From the NCBI RefSeq assembly GCF_018424695.1, contig NZ_QTNQ01000005.1:1-64000 (forward strand): 64,000 nucleotides of DNA. Direction: 5' to 3'. The position numbers and the translations under genes are program-made. The notes beneath the pieces were generated by a model, which was not told the origin of the DNA, ran no database searches, and worked only from the letters and a program-made list of their open reading frames with translations. Each line of letters starts with the position of its first letter. Within the stretch, counting starts at the first letter, position 1. This DNA comes from Vannielia litorea. GTDB taxonomy: Bacteria; Pseudomonadota; Alphaproteobacteria; Rhodobacterales; Rhodobacteraceae. Positions 37,617 to 46,363 of this stretch are shown piece after piece.

Positions 37617-38125
37617 CAAGGTTCCTCGCCGCCCTTGCCCTCGCGCTGCTCCCCTCCGTCGCCTCCGCCACCGGTTGGACGCTGCAAAAGCACTCCGCCC
37701 GCGCGCCCGGCGTAGGCCGCTGCGAGCTGCACGCCCGTGACGAGATCGGCAACCGGCTGATCCTCTCGATGTGGGATCACAACCGCCGCAAGTCGCGCTT
37801 CCGTCTCGTACTCATTCTCACCCCCGGCGGGCGGGCGACCCTCCCGATGCCCAACGGCCCCGTCGCGCTCGGTTTCGCGCCCTCCGGCATGAAGGCGAGC
37901 CCGCTCGAAGGCCGCCTGTCGGGGTCCGACGAAGTGCCGCGCTTCACCCATGACTTCCCCAGCCTCGACGCGATGCGCGCCTTCACCGGTGACATTACCG
38001 GCCCCACGCTCTTCGTCGCCCAGCCCGATGCCTCGCCCCACACCGAGCTTCTCGCCCGCTTCGCCCTCTCCGACGGCAAGGCCGCGATGAACCGGCTGCT
38101 CTCCTGCTCCTTCCCGCTCCGCTAG
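37613..38125 (+). CDS. secreted hypothetical protein, paralogue 2
   Basis: 170 aa with a signal peptide at 1-19 (FLAALALALLPSVASA). GWTLQKHS-x-GRCELHA echoes the upstream protein's GWALNIQ-x-TCTASL, VPRFTHDFPSLDAMRAFTGDITG (about 108-130) matches [20 protein letters not shown], and both end with a Cys near the C-terminus (LLSCSFPLR). Two periplasmic paralogues, probably from tandem duplication. Function unknown; starts within the upstream stop (ATGA). Confidence 0.65.
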   Translation: MTRFLAALALALLPSVASATGWTLQKHSARAPGVGRCELHARDEIGNRLILSMWDHNRRKSRFRLVLILTPGGRATLPMPNGPVALGFAPSGMKASPLEGRLSGSDEVPRFTHDFPSLDAMRAFTGDITGPTLFVAQPDASPHTELLARFALSDGKAAMNRLLSCSFPLR

Positions 38126-38132
38126 GCCCGAT

Positions 38133-39233
38133 ATGACTGAAACCAAAGCCGCCGAACTCCTTCACCTGAGGGGCCAGACCCTCGCCAAGGGCGATCCGAT
38201 CGCCCCGCCGATCACCCTGGCGTCGATGTATCACCTGCCGGGCGAGCCGGGGGGCGTGCCGGGCTATGGCCGCTCCGACCAGCCGACATGGGAGGCGACC
38301 GAGCACCTGCTGTCGCACCTCGAAGACGCGCCCGCGCTGCTTTTCCCCTCCGGCATGGGCGCGATCTCGGCGGCGCTCTTCGCCACGCTAAAGGCCGGCG
38401 ACCGGCTGCTGGTGCCGTCGGACGGCTATTACAACGTGCGCAAGCTGGCAGACGGCTTCCTGAAGGGCCTCGGCGTGGAAGTGGTGGAACGGCCCACGGT
38501 TGGCTTTGCCGAGGGCGGGTTCGAGGGCTTCGCCGTGGTCTTCATCGAAACGCCCTCGAACCCCGGGCTCGATCTGGTGGACCTCGCCGCCACCTGCGCC
38601 GAGGTGCGCGGGGCAGGGGGCGTGACGGTGGTGGACAACACAACCATGACGCCCCTGGGCCAGCGCCCGCTGGAGCTGGGGGCCGATGTGGTGGTGGCCT
38701 CCGACACCAAGGCGCCGGGCGGGCATTCTGACACCCTCATGGGCCATGTCGCCAGCCGCGACGCGGCGCTGATGGAGCGCGTGGGCGCATGGCGCACCGT
38801 CGCGGGCGGCATCCCCGGCCCCTTCGAGGCCTGGCTTTTGCATCGCAGCCTCGAAACCCTGCACCTGCGCTTTGCGGCCATGTGCACCAACGCCGAGGCC
38901 CTCGCCCCGCGCCTTGCCGCCCATCCCGTCGTGGCGCTCTGCCGCTACCCCGGGCTGCCGGGCGACCCCGCGCAAAACCTGGCGGCCAGCCAGATGGCGA
39001 CCAACGGGTTTCTTATCGGGGTGACGCTGAAAGACGCGGACACCGCCGAACGCTTCATCGATGGCTGTCCGTTTCTGCGCCCCGCCACCTCCTTCGGCGG
39101 CGTCCATTCCTCCGCCGAGCGCCGCGCCCGCTGGGGCGATGCCGTTGCGCCGGGTTTCGTGCGGCTCTCCGTGGGCTGCGAGCCGGTGGAGCCGCTCTGG
39201 GCGGCCCTTGAAGAAGCGCTGGACGGGCTGTGA
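38133..39233 (+). CDS. PLP-dependent Cys/Met metabolism enzyme (cystathionine gamma-lyase family)
   Basis: 366-aa fold-type I PLP enzyme of the Cys_Met_Meta_PP family. PLP lysine is Lys193 in VVASDTKAPGGHSD; ALLFPSGMGAISAALFATLKAGD (about 68-90) holds the cofactor phosphate site, VFIETPSNPGLDLVDL (about 137-152) and VVDNTTMTPLGQRPLELGADVVV complete the fold. Most likely a cystathionine beta-lyase-like enzyme or related Cys/homocysteine lyase; the exact reaction is uncertain. Eight bases after the preceding secreted-protein gene, so possibly in the same operon. Confidence 0.82.
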   Translation: MTETKAAELLHLRGQTLAKGDPIAPPITLASMYHLPGEPGGVPGYGRSDQPTWEATEHLLSHLEDAPALLFPSGMGAISAALFATLKAGDRLLVPSDGYYNVRKLADGFLKGLGVEVVERPTVGFAEGGFEGFAVVFIETPSNPGLDLVDLAATCAEVRGAGGVTVVDNTTMTPLGQRPLELGADVVVASDTKAPGGHSDTLMGHVASRDAALMERVGAWRTVAGGIPGPFEAWLLHRSLETLHLRFAAMCTNAEALAPRLAAHPVVALCRYPGLPGDPAQNLAASQMATNGFLIGVTLKDADTAERFIDGCPFLRPATSFGGVHSSAERRARWGDAVAPGFVRLSVGCEPVEPLWAALEEALDGL

Positions 39234-39285
39234 GCAACTGGTGGTTGCCACCCCACCTGCGTTCGGCTCGGGCGGGGCCGTTGGA

Positions 39286-39337
39286 GCGGGGGGCCAGCCC
39301 CCCGCACCCCCCGGAGATATTTAGAGCAAGAAAATGA
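39286..39337 (+). repeat. intergenic GGAGATATTT element, copy B
   Basis: GCGGGGGG (39286-39293) pairs with CCCCCCGC (39298-39305) around CCAG, followed by ACCCCCCGGAGATATTT and GAGCAAGAAAATGAA. It is between the converging PLP enzyme and cytochrome genes. Same layout as copies at 1-36 and 30195-30245, which share the GGAG and, for the latter, GGAGATATTT/GCAAGAAAATG blocks. Confidence 0.6.
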
Positions 39338-39362
39338 ACAGGCCGCGGCAATGTGACCGCGG

Positions 39363-40250
39363 TCAGTTCTCTACCGGCGGCACCGCCTTCAGATAGGCGG
39401 CAATCGCAGCGCGATCCTCGTCCGTCAGCATCGCGGTGCTCTCCACCACAACAGCCATCTCGCCGCCCGCGGTGTCGAACTCTGGGGTGAAGCCGCTTTT
39501 CAGGTATTCGGCGATATCGCCTTCCGACCAGTCCAGCCCGCCGGGGGTGATGTTGGGGATGCGCCCCTTGCCATCGGGGGCGGGCGCGCCTGCGAGCCAG
39601 TCGCTCGTCCAGCCGCCGAGCGCATTGCGCGGCGTGTGGCACTCGCCGCAATGGCCCATCACCTCGACGAGGTAGCGCCCGCGCAGCTGCTCGTCGGTCA
39701 GGTCATCCTCCACCTGCCAGCCCTCGCGCATGAACAACATCTTCCAGCCCCCGAGGCTGCGGCGGATGTTGAACGGAAAGCCCACCTCATGCGGCTGGCT
39801 CGGCGTGGCATCGGGCGGCAGGGTTTGCAGGTAGGCGTGGATATCGGCCACGTCCTGCATCTCGGCCATGTCGTAGGAGTTATAGGGGAAGGCCGGGTAA
39901 AGATGCTCGCCCTCGCGGCCCACGCCCTTCACCATCGCGCGGGCGAGGTCGGGCAGGCTCCAGCCACCGATGCCCTGCTCCGAGGGGCTGATGTTGGGCG
40001 CCAGGAAGGTGCCGAAGGGCGAAGGGAACTTCTGCCCGCCCGCAAGCACCAGCTTGGCCTCGCCCTCCGCGCCCGGCGCGGCGTGGCAATTGGCGCAGCC
40101 AGCGGCCCAGAACAGGCCTTCGCCGCGCGTCGGGTCGCCCTCCAGCCCGGCCAGGGCCTCCTCATCCACGTCACCCGGGATGGTCACGACCCAGAAAACG
40201 GCGGCGCCCAGGAGCGCCACCGCGATGATCCAGCGAAAAAACGGATGCAT
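39363..40250 (-). CDS. membrane-anchored dihaem cytochrome c
   Basis: 295 aa. One N-terminal membrane helix (about 5-24) without signal cleavage is likely. Two haem c sites: C52-A-N-C-H56 (GCANCHAAPG) and C201-G-E-C-H205 (HCGECHTPRN). Related dihaem proteins are electron-transfer subunits such as those with alcohol/gluconate dehydrogenases. Axial methionines are probable in the M-rich segments (YDMAEMQDV; MAVVVESTAMLT). Abuts the cytochrome c' gene directly (stop immediately followed by ATG), so the pair is co-transcribed. Confidence 0.86.
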   Translation of the reverse strand: MHPFFRWIIAVALLGAAVFWVVTIPGDVDEEALAGLEGDPTRGEGLFWAAGCANCHAAPGAEGEAKLVLAGGQKFPSPFGTFLAPNISPSEQGIGGWSLPDLARAMVKGVGREGEHLYPAFPYNSYDMAEMQDVADIHAYLQTLPPDATPSQPHEVGFPFNIRRSLGGWKMLFMREGWQVEDDLTDEQLRGRYLVEVMGHCGECHTPRNALGGWTSDWLAGAPAPDGKGRIPNITPGGLDWSEGDIAEYLKSGFTPEFDTAGGEMAVVVESTAMLTDEDRAAIAAYLKAVPPVEN

Positions 40251-40721
40251 TTACTCTTCCGGCGCGCGGTAAACCTTGTGGCAGCCGCCGCAGGCGCCGC
40301 CCAGGTCTCCCATCGAGGCCTGAACTGCCTGCAACCCTTCGCCCGTGGCGGCCTGTGCGCCTTCGATGGCGGCGATCAGCGTGGCGCCCTTGTCCTTGAA
40401 GTCGTCGTAATTGGCCCAGATCTCGGGCAGGGCGCGGCTGTCGTCGACCGACATGCTGTCGATGCCCTCTTCCCACATGTCGTCGGCCAGCACCTTCACG
40501 GCGGCCTCGTGCAGCGCATCCGCGGCGGCGGCGGCGGCGGCACCGTCAAAATCCACCTCGCCCTTGGCCATCTTGCCCAGAACGCCGAGGTTCTGGCCCA
40601 TCACCTTCATCAGGTCTTCGCGGGCCTTTTGCTGCTCCATCGCATGGCTGGCGGCAAAGGCGCTGCTGGCCGCGAGGCTCGCGGCAAGGACAAGGCCGAC
40701 GCGCTTGGCTGTGATCTTCAT
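40251..40721 (-). CDS. cytochrome c' / class II c-type cytochrome
   Basis: 156 aa from MKITAKRVGL with GGAGG upstream. Signal peptide about 1-24 (SSAFA). Four-helix bundle of the cytochrome c' family with haem motif C144-G-G-C-H148 near the C-terminus (GGACGGCHKVYR), the family-typical C-terminal location. MEQQKAREDLMKVMGQNLGVLGKMAKGE is the first helix. The upstream region 40722-40943 is divergent from the Sel1 gene and carries no clear regulatory site. Periplasmic electron transfer or NO/CO binding is a family property; specific role unknown. Confidence 0.88.
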   Translation of the reverse strand: MKITAKRVGLVLAASLAASSAFAASHAMEQQKAREDLMKVMGQNLGVLGKMAKGEVDFDGAAAAAAADALHEAAVKVLADDMWEEGIDSMSVDDSRALPEIWANYDDFKDKGATLIAAIEGAQAATGEGLQAVQASMGDLGGACGGCHKVYRAPEE

Positions 40722-40943
40722 GTAAACCTCCAACTGTGGGTTGAACCGCGATCAGGCTACCTCACCCGACGCAATCTTCCTGTTCGTCATTTCCGCAGCC
40801 ACTTGGTGCGGTTCCGCACAGACTGACCTTCGCGCGCGCACTTCGACAAGCGCTTTCCTTGGCGGCAGGCGGCTGCTCGCTCAGATGTTATCTGCCTTGC
40901 ATGACAGTTTCTTTCACTTCCCTCATGCGGGCAGGCTGTTACA

Positions 40944-41894
40944 GTGAAGCTGAATTTTTGGTCGATATTCAAAGGACATCCCTTGCTCCGCAGTGCAGCC
41001 GTTTCCCTCAGCCTCCTGTTCGCCCTGCCTCTTGCGGCCCAATCCGCCGAGGAGGTGGAGGCCGCTCGGGCCCTGTTTCGGGACGGGCAGTTCGGGGCCG
41101 CGCTGGAGGTTCTGGACCCGGCGGCCAAGGCGGGCGATGCGGCGGCCCAGAACGCCCTTGGAAACGCCTATCACTACGGGCGCGGTCGCCCGGTCGATGC
41201 CGCTGCCGCCATCGCCTGGTATGAAAGATCCGTCGCGCAGGGCAACCCGCTGGCCATGCTGAACCTCGCCCAGCTCTTCCGCTGGGGCATGGAGGGGCAG
41301 GGGCCGGATCACCCCCGCGCGCTGGCGCTCTTCCGGCAGGCCACCGAGGCCGGGCTGGCCTATGCGCACGGGCCGCTCGGGCAGATGCATGAGCTGGGTC
41401 TCGGCACCCCGGTCGATTACGCCCGTGCCGCCGCGCATTATGCCGCCGCCGAGGGCAATACCGAGGCGCTTGTCGACCTCGGCAGCCTCTACCTTCGCGG
41501 CGACGGCGTTGCGCAAGACGGCGCCCGCGCCCGCGCACTCTTCGAGGAGGCCGCTGCCGCCAACCACCCGCGCGGCTTGACCGCGCTGGCCCAGATGCTC
41601 GATTTCGGCCTGCTCGAAACCCCGCCAGACCACGCCCGCGCGCTGGCCCTTTATCAGCAGGCTCAGGCCCAGGGCTATGCCTATGCGGGCCAGCTTCTCT
41701 CGCAGTTCCTGTCGACCGATGCCCGCCCCGGCCCGTGGCATGATCCGGTCCGGGGCCATGCCTTTTGCCTCTGGGCGCTCGCCGTCGCGAACAGCGATGA
41801 GCACCCCCGCATCGCGCCCACCTGCGAGGCGCAATCTGCTGCGCTCACCGCGCCACAGCGCGCCGAAGCTGCCGAAATCGCCAAGACACTCTAA
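40944..41894 (+). CDS. secreted Sel1-repeat protein, copy 1
   Basis: 316 aa, GTG start at 40944; signal peptide to about residue 33 (LFALPLAAQ). Sel1/TPR-like repeats of about 36 residues follow: DAAAQNALGNAYHYGRGRPVDAAAAIAWYERSVAQGNPLAMLNLAQLFRWG and similar units to about 265. The mature N-terminus AEEVEAARALFRDGQF is almost the same as in the next gene. Periplasmic scaffold role inferred from the repeats; partner unknown. The start is not certain because a site is weak. Confidence 0.75.
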   Translation: MKLNFWSIFKGHPLLRSAAVSLSLLFALPLAAQSAEEVEAARALFRDGQFGAALEVLDPAAKAGDAAAQNALGNAYHYGRGRPVDAAAAIAWYERSVAQGNPLAMLNLAQLFRWGMEGQGPDHPRALALFRQATEAGLAYAHGPLGQMHELGLGTPVDYARAAAHYAAAEGNTEALVDLGSLYLRGDGVAQDGARARALFEEAAAANHPRGLTALAQMLDFGLLETPPDHARALALYQQAQAQGYAYAGQLLSQFLSTDARPGPWHDPVRGHAFCLWALAVANSDEHPRIAPTCEAQSAALTAPQRAEAAEIAKTL

Positions 41895-41921
41895 GATTCG
41901 ACCATCCGAAAGGAGCCGCCC

Positions 41922-42833
41922 ATGCGTGCCACAACTCTCGCCCTCTGCCTTCTCGCCAGCCCGCTTGCCGCCCAGACCGCCGAAGAGGTGGAGGCGGCCC
42001 GCGTCGCCTATAACGACGGCCATTGGGATCTGGCGATGACAGTGCTCATCCCCGCTGCCGAGGCCGGCCACCCCGATGCGCAGAACGTCTATGGCATTGC
42101 CTTGAAAGACGGCGAGGGCGCCGAGAAAGACCCGGTGGCCGCCGTCGAATGGTATGAGAAGGCCATCGCCCAGGGCCACGTGAAGGCCATGCACAACCTC
42201 GCCCATCTCTACCAGTATGGCGCCGAGGGCGTGCCGCAGGATTTCGACAAGGCCCGCGCGCTTTATGAGCAGGCGCTCGACGCCGGGTATGGCGCAGCGG
42301 GCAACGGGCTGGCGCTGATGTATGAGCGCGGCGAAGGCGTCGAGAAGGATCTCGCCAAGGCGGTCGAGTATTTCACCATCGGCGCCGAGGCGGGCGAGCG
42401 GAACGCGCTCTATAACCTCGGCAATTACTACCGGCTGGGACAGGAGGTGGAGGAAGACCTCGCCAAGGCACTCGAACTCTACACCGAGGCCGCGCTGGCC
42501 GGCCATTCGCAGGCCTGGAACGCGGTGGCGCTCTTCAACCAGCACGGCATGGTCAGCGCCCCCAACCCCGAGGCCGCCTATATCGCCTTTCGGCAGGCGG
42601 TGAACGGCGGGCTGGCGCTTGCGGGCATCAACCTTGGCGAGTTCGTCACCGCCACTGAGGGCTGGTGGCAAGACCCGGTCGAGGGCTACGGCTATTGCCT
42701 TTGGGGAATCAACAACGCCGCCGACCGGGACCGCGAGAATTTCATCCAGACCTGCGAGCCGCTGGTGGAATACCTGACGGTGGAAGAAGAAGACGCCGCC
42801 AAGCGCTTCGCCGAGGCCATCGGGGCCGAATAG
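41922..42833 (+). CDS. secreted Sel1-repeat protein, copy 2
   Basis: 303 aa with GGAGCC upstream of the ATG. Signal peptide about 1-18 (LALCLLASPLAAQ). Sel1 repeats (HPDAQNVYGIALKDGEGAEKDPVAAVEWYEKAIAQGHVKAMHNLAHLYQYGAEG) run along the protein. Paralogue of the preceding gene, 27 bases downstream, probably from a tandem duplication. Ends CEPLVEYLTVEEEDAAKRFAEAIGAE. Function unknown. Confidence 0.8.
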   Translation: MRATTLALCLLASPLAAQTAEEVEAARVAYNDGHWDLAMTVLIPAAEAGHPDAQNVYGIALKDGEGAEKDPVAAVEWYEKAIAQGHVKAMHNLAHLYQYGAEGVPQDFDKARALYEQALDAGYGAAGNGLALMYERGEGVEKDLAKAVEYFTIGAEAGERNALYNLGNYYRLGQEVEEDLAKALELYTEAALAGHSQAWNAVALFNQHGMVSAPNPEAAYIAFRQAVNGGLALAGINLGEFVTATEGWWQDPVEGYGYCLWGINNAADRDRENFIQTCEPLVEYLTVEEEDAAKRFAEAIGAE

Positions 42834-42888
42834 CCGTGATCACAGGGGCGCGCGGTGCATTGATTAATCCGCTCTATGTCATCCGACA

Positions 42889-42917
42889 TGTGCATGGGTT
42901 GTGCATCACTTGTGCAC
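42889..42917. repeat. three TGTGCA direct repeats at 11-bp spacing
   Basis: TGTGCAT at 42889, TGTGCAT at 42900 and TGTGCAC at 42911, each 11 bp apart, in the gap between the converging Sel1 and hpt genes. A GTGCATTGATTAAT at 42855 resembles a fourth. An ATGTC/GACAT inverted pair precedes them. Helical-phase spacing suggests protein binding; no promoter or gene is nearby to explain it. Confidence 0.5.
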
Positions 42918-42958
42918 GGGGGTGTTGCCCTCTGCTTTCCAGGGTTAACGGCGCGAAA

Positions 42959-43504
42959 TTAACCTTCGTCGGTAAAACGCACCTTGCCGATATAGGGCAG
43001 GTCGCGGTTGCGCTGCGCATAGTCGATGCCATAGCCCACGACAAACTCGTCGGGAATCTCGAAGCCTATGAAATCGGCGGCAAAATCCACCTCGCGGCGG
43101 GAGGGTTTGTCGAGCAGGGCGATGGTGCGCAGCTTGGCGGGCTCGCGCGCCTTCAGCATGTGGATCACGTGATGCAGGGTGAAGCCGGTGTCGACGATGT
43201 CTTCCACCACCAGCACGTCGCGCCCGTGTATCTCACCGCGCAAGTCCTTGAGCATGCGCACTTCCTTGCTGCTTTCCATCGCGTCGCCGTAACTGGATGC
43301 CTCGATGAAATCCACCTCCAGCGGCAGGTCCATCTCGCGCACCAGATCGGCGATGAACACGAAGGAGCCGCGCAGCAGGCCGATCACCACCAGCTTGTCG
43401 GTGCCCTTGAACTCGGCTTCGATCTTGCGCGCGAGCTCCTCGATCCGTGCGGCAATGGCCTTGGCCGAGATCATCTGGTCGATGACATACGGTCGCTGCG
43501 GCAT
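42959..43504 (-). CDS. hpt: hypoxanthine phosphoribosyltransferase
   Basis: Purine salvage enzyme, 181 aa from [11 protein letters not shown] with GGGGGAG upstream. PRPP-binding loop [17 protein letters not shown] (about 97-113), substrate loop [16 protein letters not shown] (about 44-59), and the C-terminal [18 protein letters not shown] (about 157-174) are all family marks. Standing alone, with a convergent Sel1 gene on one side and divergent Coq10-like gene on the other. Confidence 0.96.
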   Translation of the reverse strand: MPQRPYVIDQMISAKAIAARIEELARKIEAEFKGTDKLVVIGLLRGSFVFIADLVREMDLPLEVDFIEASSYGDAMESSKEVRMLKDLRGEIHGRDVLVVEDIVDTGFTLHHVIHMLKAREPAKLRTIALLDKPSRREVDFAADFIGFEIPDEFVVGYGIDYAQRNRDLPYIGKVRFTDEG

Positions 43505-43574
43505 GGCTCCCCCTTGCATTCTCCGGCGCGTTGAGGCTCATCATGGCCCAATCTTTCGCCATGTTACAGGCCCC

Positions 43575-44069
43575 ATGACCCGCCACGCCGAAACCCGACA
43601 ACTCCCTTATTCCGCTCAGGAAATGTACGATCTGGTCGCTGATGTCGGGTCTTACCCCAAGTTTCTGCCCTGGACGGCGGCGGCCCGCGTGCGCTCCCGC
43701 CGCGAGGTGCCCCAGGGTGAGCTGGAGCATGGCCAGCAGCGCTTCGGCCCCTGCGAGATCATGGAGGCCGACCTGGTCATTTCCTTTAAGGTCTTTCGTG
43801 AAACCTTCCTGTCGCGGGTCTGGCTGTTCCGTGAGGTGAAGCGGATCGAGACGCGCTACATCGACGGGCCGTTCAAGCACATGCGCTCGGTCTGGCAGTT
43901 CAAGGATGTGAAGGGCGGGTGCGAGGTGCAGTTCGAGGTGGACTTCGAATTCAAGAACCGCATCCTGCAAGGCGCGGCGGGGATGTTCTTCAACGAGGCC
44001 ATGCAGCGCATCGTGCGGGCTTTCGAGAAGCGGGCGGAAGAATTGTATGGGGTGAAGAAGGGCGTGTAA
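43575..44069 (+). CDS. RatA/COQ10-family SRPBCC protein
   Basis: 164 aa from MTRHAETRQLPYSAQEMYDLVADVGSYPKFLPWTAAARV, the family start. SRPBCC fold with FKVFRETFLSRVWLFREVKRIETRYIDGPFKHMRSVWQFKDV and EVDFEFKNRILQGAAGMFFNEAMQRIVRAFEKRA (about 115-150). In eukaryotes COQ10 chaperones ubiquinone; in bacteria members are called RatA. Ubiquinone chaperone is the more likely role here, since no toxin-antitoxin partner gene is adjacent. Divergent from hpt. Confidence 0.87.
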   Translation: MTRHAETRQLPYSAQEMYDLVADVGSYPKFLPWTAAARVRSRREVPQGELEHGQQRFGPCEIMEADLVISFKVFRETFLSRVWLFREVKRIETRYIDGPFKHMRSVWQFKDVKGGCEVQFEVDFEFKNRILQGAAGMFFNEAMQRIVRAFEKRAEELYGVKKGV

Positions 44070-44076
44070 CGTGCTG

Positions 44077-44550
44077 TTATTTTTTGGTAATTGAAGATAT
44101 AAGCAGCTCGATCGCATGGTTAACGGTGGCCTGCCGCACCGCGCTGCGGCCAATCGGGCCAAACTCCATGGTTTCTGTGATCACACCTGCGTCGGAGGCC
44201 AGCCCAAAGCACACGCGCCCCTCCGGCTTGTGCTCCGATCCGCCCGGTCCGGCGATGCCGGTCACCGACACGGCCAGGCTGGCAGCCGAGCGCTCCAGCG
44301 CGCCGCGCGCCATCTCGGCGGCCACCTCTTCCGACACCGCGCCATGGGCCTCCAGCGTGGCCTCGCTCACACCCAGCATGTCGCGCTTGGCGGCGTTTGA
44401 GTAGGTCACAAAGCCACGGTCGACCACGTCCGACGAGCCTGCAACCTCCGTCAACGCCCCGGCGATTAAACCCCCGGTGCAACTCTCTGCAGTGGCGATC
44501 ATGACGCCGGATTGCCGTGCCATATCAAGTAGTTCCGCCACGCGGCTCAC
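44077..44550 (-). CDS. pncC: nicotinamide-nucleotide amidase (CinA C-terminal domain, PncC)
   Basis: 157 aa corresponding to the stand-alone CinA C-terminal domain that deamidates NMN. MIATAESCTGGLIAGALTEVAGSSDVVDRGFVTYSNAAKRDMLGV (about 17-63) is the catalytic region with S-C-T-G-G, and SLAVSVTGIAGPGGSEHKPEGRVCFGLA (about 94-122) is characteristic. Last gene of the ispDF-pgpA-pncC operon, overlapping pgpA by four bases. Confidence 0.93.
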   Translation of the reverse strand: MSRVAELLDMARQSGVMIATAESCTGGLIAGALTEVAGSSDVVDRGFVTYSNAAKRDMLGVSEATLEAHGAVSEEVAAEMARGALERSAASLAVSVTGIAGPGGSEHKPEGRVCFGLASDAGVITETMEFGPIGRSAVRQATVNHAIELLISSITKK

Positions 44551-45044
44551 ATCAGCACCCCATGCGCCAACCCGGCGAGGAGGGTCACCACCACGGCGGC
44601 AAACACCCCGGCGATCACGTCATCGAGCATGACTCCCAGCGCATCGCCGCGCCGGTCCGCCCAGCCGACGAGCCAGGGTTTCCAGATGTCGAAAAGACGG
44701 AAGAACAGGAAGGCCGCGACCCACTCGGGCCAAAGCCGCCACAGGTCGGCTCCCATCATTCCGGCGCCGTAAGCCACTGGAAACAAGGCAATCCACTGGC
44801 CCGCCACCTCGTCGATGACAATCTCGGACGGGTCATGATCGGCCTTGCCTCGCGTCTCCTCGCCGGTCGCCCAGAGCCCCAGGGCAAATGCCGTGATCGT
44901 GGCCACCAGAAGGCCCCAGAATCCGGTGTAATGGGCAATCGCATAGCCCGCCGGAAGTGCGGCAAGCGAGCCCCAGGTGCCCGGAGCGGGCCGCAGGTGG
45001 CCGACCCAGAAAAACGTGGCTATTCCGTGGGTTATCGCCTTCAT
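44547..45044 (-). CDS. pgpA: phosphatidylglycerophosphatase A
   Basis: 165-aa integral membrane phosphatase completing phosphatidylglycerol synthesis. [19 protein letters not shown] (about 13-31), [17 protein letters not shown] (about 71-87) and [18 protein letters not shown] (about 115-132) are the catalytic motifs; four to five hydrophobic helices. Starts in the ispDF stop (4-base overlap) and overlaps pncC by 4, so it is coupled on both sides. Confidence 0.94.
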   Translation of the reverse strand: MKAITHGIATFFWVGHLRPAPGTWGSLAALPAGYAIAHYTGFWGLLVATITAFALGLWATGEETRGKADHDPSEIVIDEVAGQWIALFPVAYGAGMMGADLWRLWPEWVAAFLFFRLFDIWKPWLVGWADRRGDALGVMLDDVIAGVFAAVVVTLLAGLAHGVLM

Positions 45045-46192
45045 GCTGCCACCAGAACAACCGTCGCCATGGCTGCGATTCCCTCTTCTCGCCCGGTGAA
45101 TCCAAGCCGCTCCGAGGTGGTCGCCTTCACTGAAACGCGGCCCCCGTCGCAGCCCATGATCCGCGCCATCTCTGCCTGCATCGCCCCCGCGTGCGGTCCG
45201 ATCTTCGGGCGCTCGCAGATCAGCGTGAGGTCCACATTGCCCAGCCGAAACCCGCGCGCACCGGCCAACTCCACGGCATGCTTGAGAAAAATCTCGCTCG
45301 CCGCGCCTTTCCACTGCGGGTCCGAGGGCGGGAAGTGCCGCCCGATGTCCCCCTCCGCCAGCGCGCCATAGATCGCATCGGTCACCGCGTGCATGCCAAC
45401 ATCCGCATCCGAATGCCCCTGAAGTCCGCGGCCGTGGGGCACGGTGACACCGCAGAGCACCACGTGGTCACCCGGCCCGAAGCGGTGCACGTCAAACCCG
45501 TTGCCAACCCGCATATCCATCTGATCTTCCTTCAAAATCCGTTCCGCGCGGGCAAAGTCGCCTGGGTGCGTGACCTTGATGTTCCGCTCTTCGCCCGGCA
45601 CCAGCGCCACCGCCAGCCCCGCCGCGAGTGCCACCTCCACATCATCCGCCGCCACGCCCTCGAATGCTGCGTGGGCTGCCCGGATGGCCTCCAGCGCAAA
45701 CCCCTGAGGCGTCTGTGCCCGCCAGAGCCCGTCGCGCGGCTGAATGCCCGTGACAGCGCCGTCTCCTGCGCGCCAAAGCGCATCCGTGACCGCCAGCGCC
45801 GGGGCCGCGCCCTGCGACTCCTCCAGCGCCTGAATCACCTGTGAAATCAGCGCCTTCGACACGAGCGGGCGGGCGCCGTCATGGATCAACACGTGGCTCA
45901 CTCCCTCCGGCAGCGCCGCCAGCCCGGCTGCCACCGACGCCCCGCGGGTCGCGCCGCCTGTGACCCGCGCCACACCCTCCGGCAGCGTCGCCTCGGCCAA
46001 CGGGCCATCGCCCTCTCCGATCACCACCACCACAGCTGCCACTTTTTCATGCGCGGCAAAAACAGCCACCGTGCGGCTGAGCAACGGCATTCCGCCAAGG
46101 CTCTGGTATTGCTTTGGAATCCCCCCACCAGCGCGGGTCCCGCGCCCGGCAGCCACGATGAGCGCGGCAATATGGGGGGTGTCTGCTGGCAC
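45041..46192 (-). CDS. ispDF: bifunctional IspD/IspF (MEP pathway)
   Basis: 383-aa fusion of 2-C-methyl-D-erythritol 4-phosphate cytidylyltransferase and MECDP synthase. IspD part 1-226: [25 protein letters not shown] (nucleotide-binding) and [15 protein letters not shown]. IspF part 227-383: [23 protein letters not shown] and [32 protein letters not shown], with the zinc Asp/His residues. Both halves complete. The natural fusion is common in alphaproteobacteria. First gene of an operon with pgpA and pncC. Confidence 0.97.
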   Translation of the reverse strand: MPADTPHIAALIVAAGRGTRAGGGIPKQYQSLGGMPLLSRTVAVFAAHEKVAAVVVVIGEGDGPLAEATLPEGVARVTGGATRGASVAAGLAALPEGVSHVLIHDGARPLVSKALISQVIQALEESQGAAPALAVTDALWRAGDGAVTGIQPRDGLWRAQTPQGFALEAIRAAHAAFEGVAADDVEVALAAGLAVALVPGEERNIKVTHPGDFARAERILKEDQMDMRVGNGFDVHRFGPGDHVVLCGVTVPHGRGLQGHSDADVGMHAVTDAIYGALAEGDIGRHFPPSDPQWKGAASEIFLKHAVELAGARGFRLGNVDLTLICERPKIGPHAGAMQAEMARIMGCDGGRVSVKATTSERLGFTGREEGIAAMATVVLVAA

Positions 46193-46363
46193 CCGTTCCC
46201 TCTAATCCCTGCCGCCAGCCGGGGCAATACAAAGCCCTTGGCCGGTATGAACCGCACAAAAAATGGGCGGTTGGTGTCTGGAGCGTTAAAACCGCTGCCC
46301 AACTCTTTGCAATTCGGCGCGAACCGTCCGATATGTAGCAGGCGTTGCTCAAGGATTAAGCAT

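Noticed and set aside
40740..40756. TTGAACCGCGATCA as an FNR box before the cytochrome genes
   Set aside because: The half-sites are one base too far apart compared with TTGAT-N4-ATCAA and the right half ends in ATCAG.
42948..42964. TTAAC-N9-TTAAC as a CtrA site near hpt
   Set aside because: Spacing between the TTAA cores is 10 bases rather than 7 and it lies at the end of hpt, not in a promoter.
43575..44069. RatA toxin of a toxin-antitoxin module
   Set aside because: No small antitoxin gene (RatB-like) is adjacent, and the sequence fits the broader COQ10 family, so a ubiquinone role is more likely.
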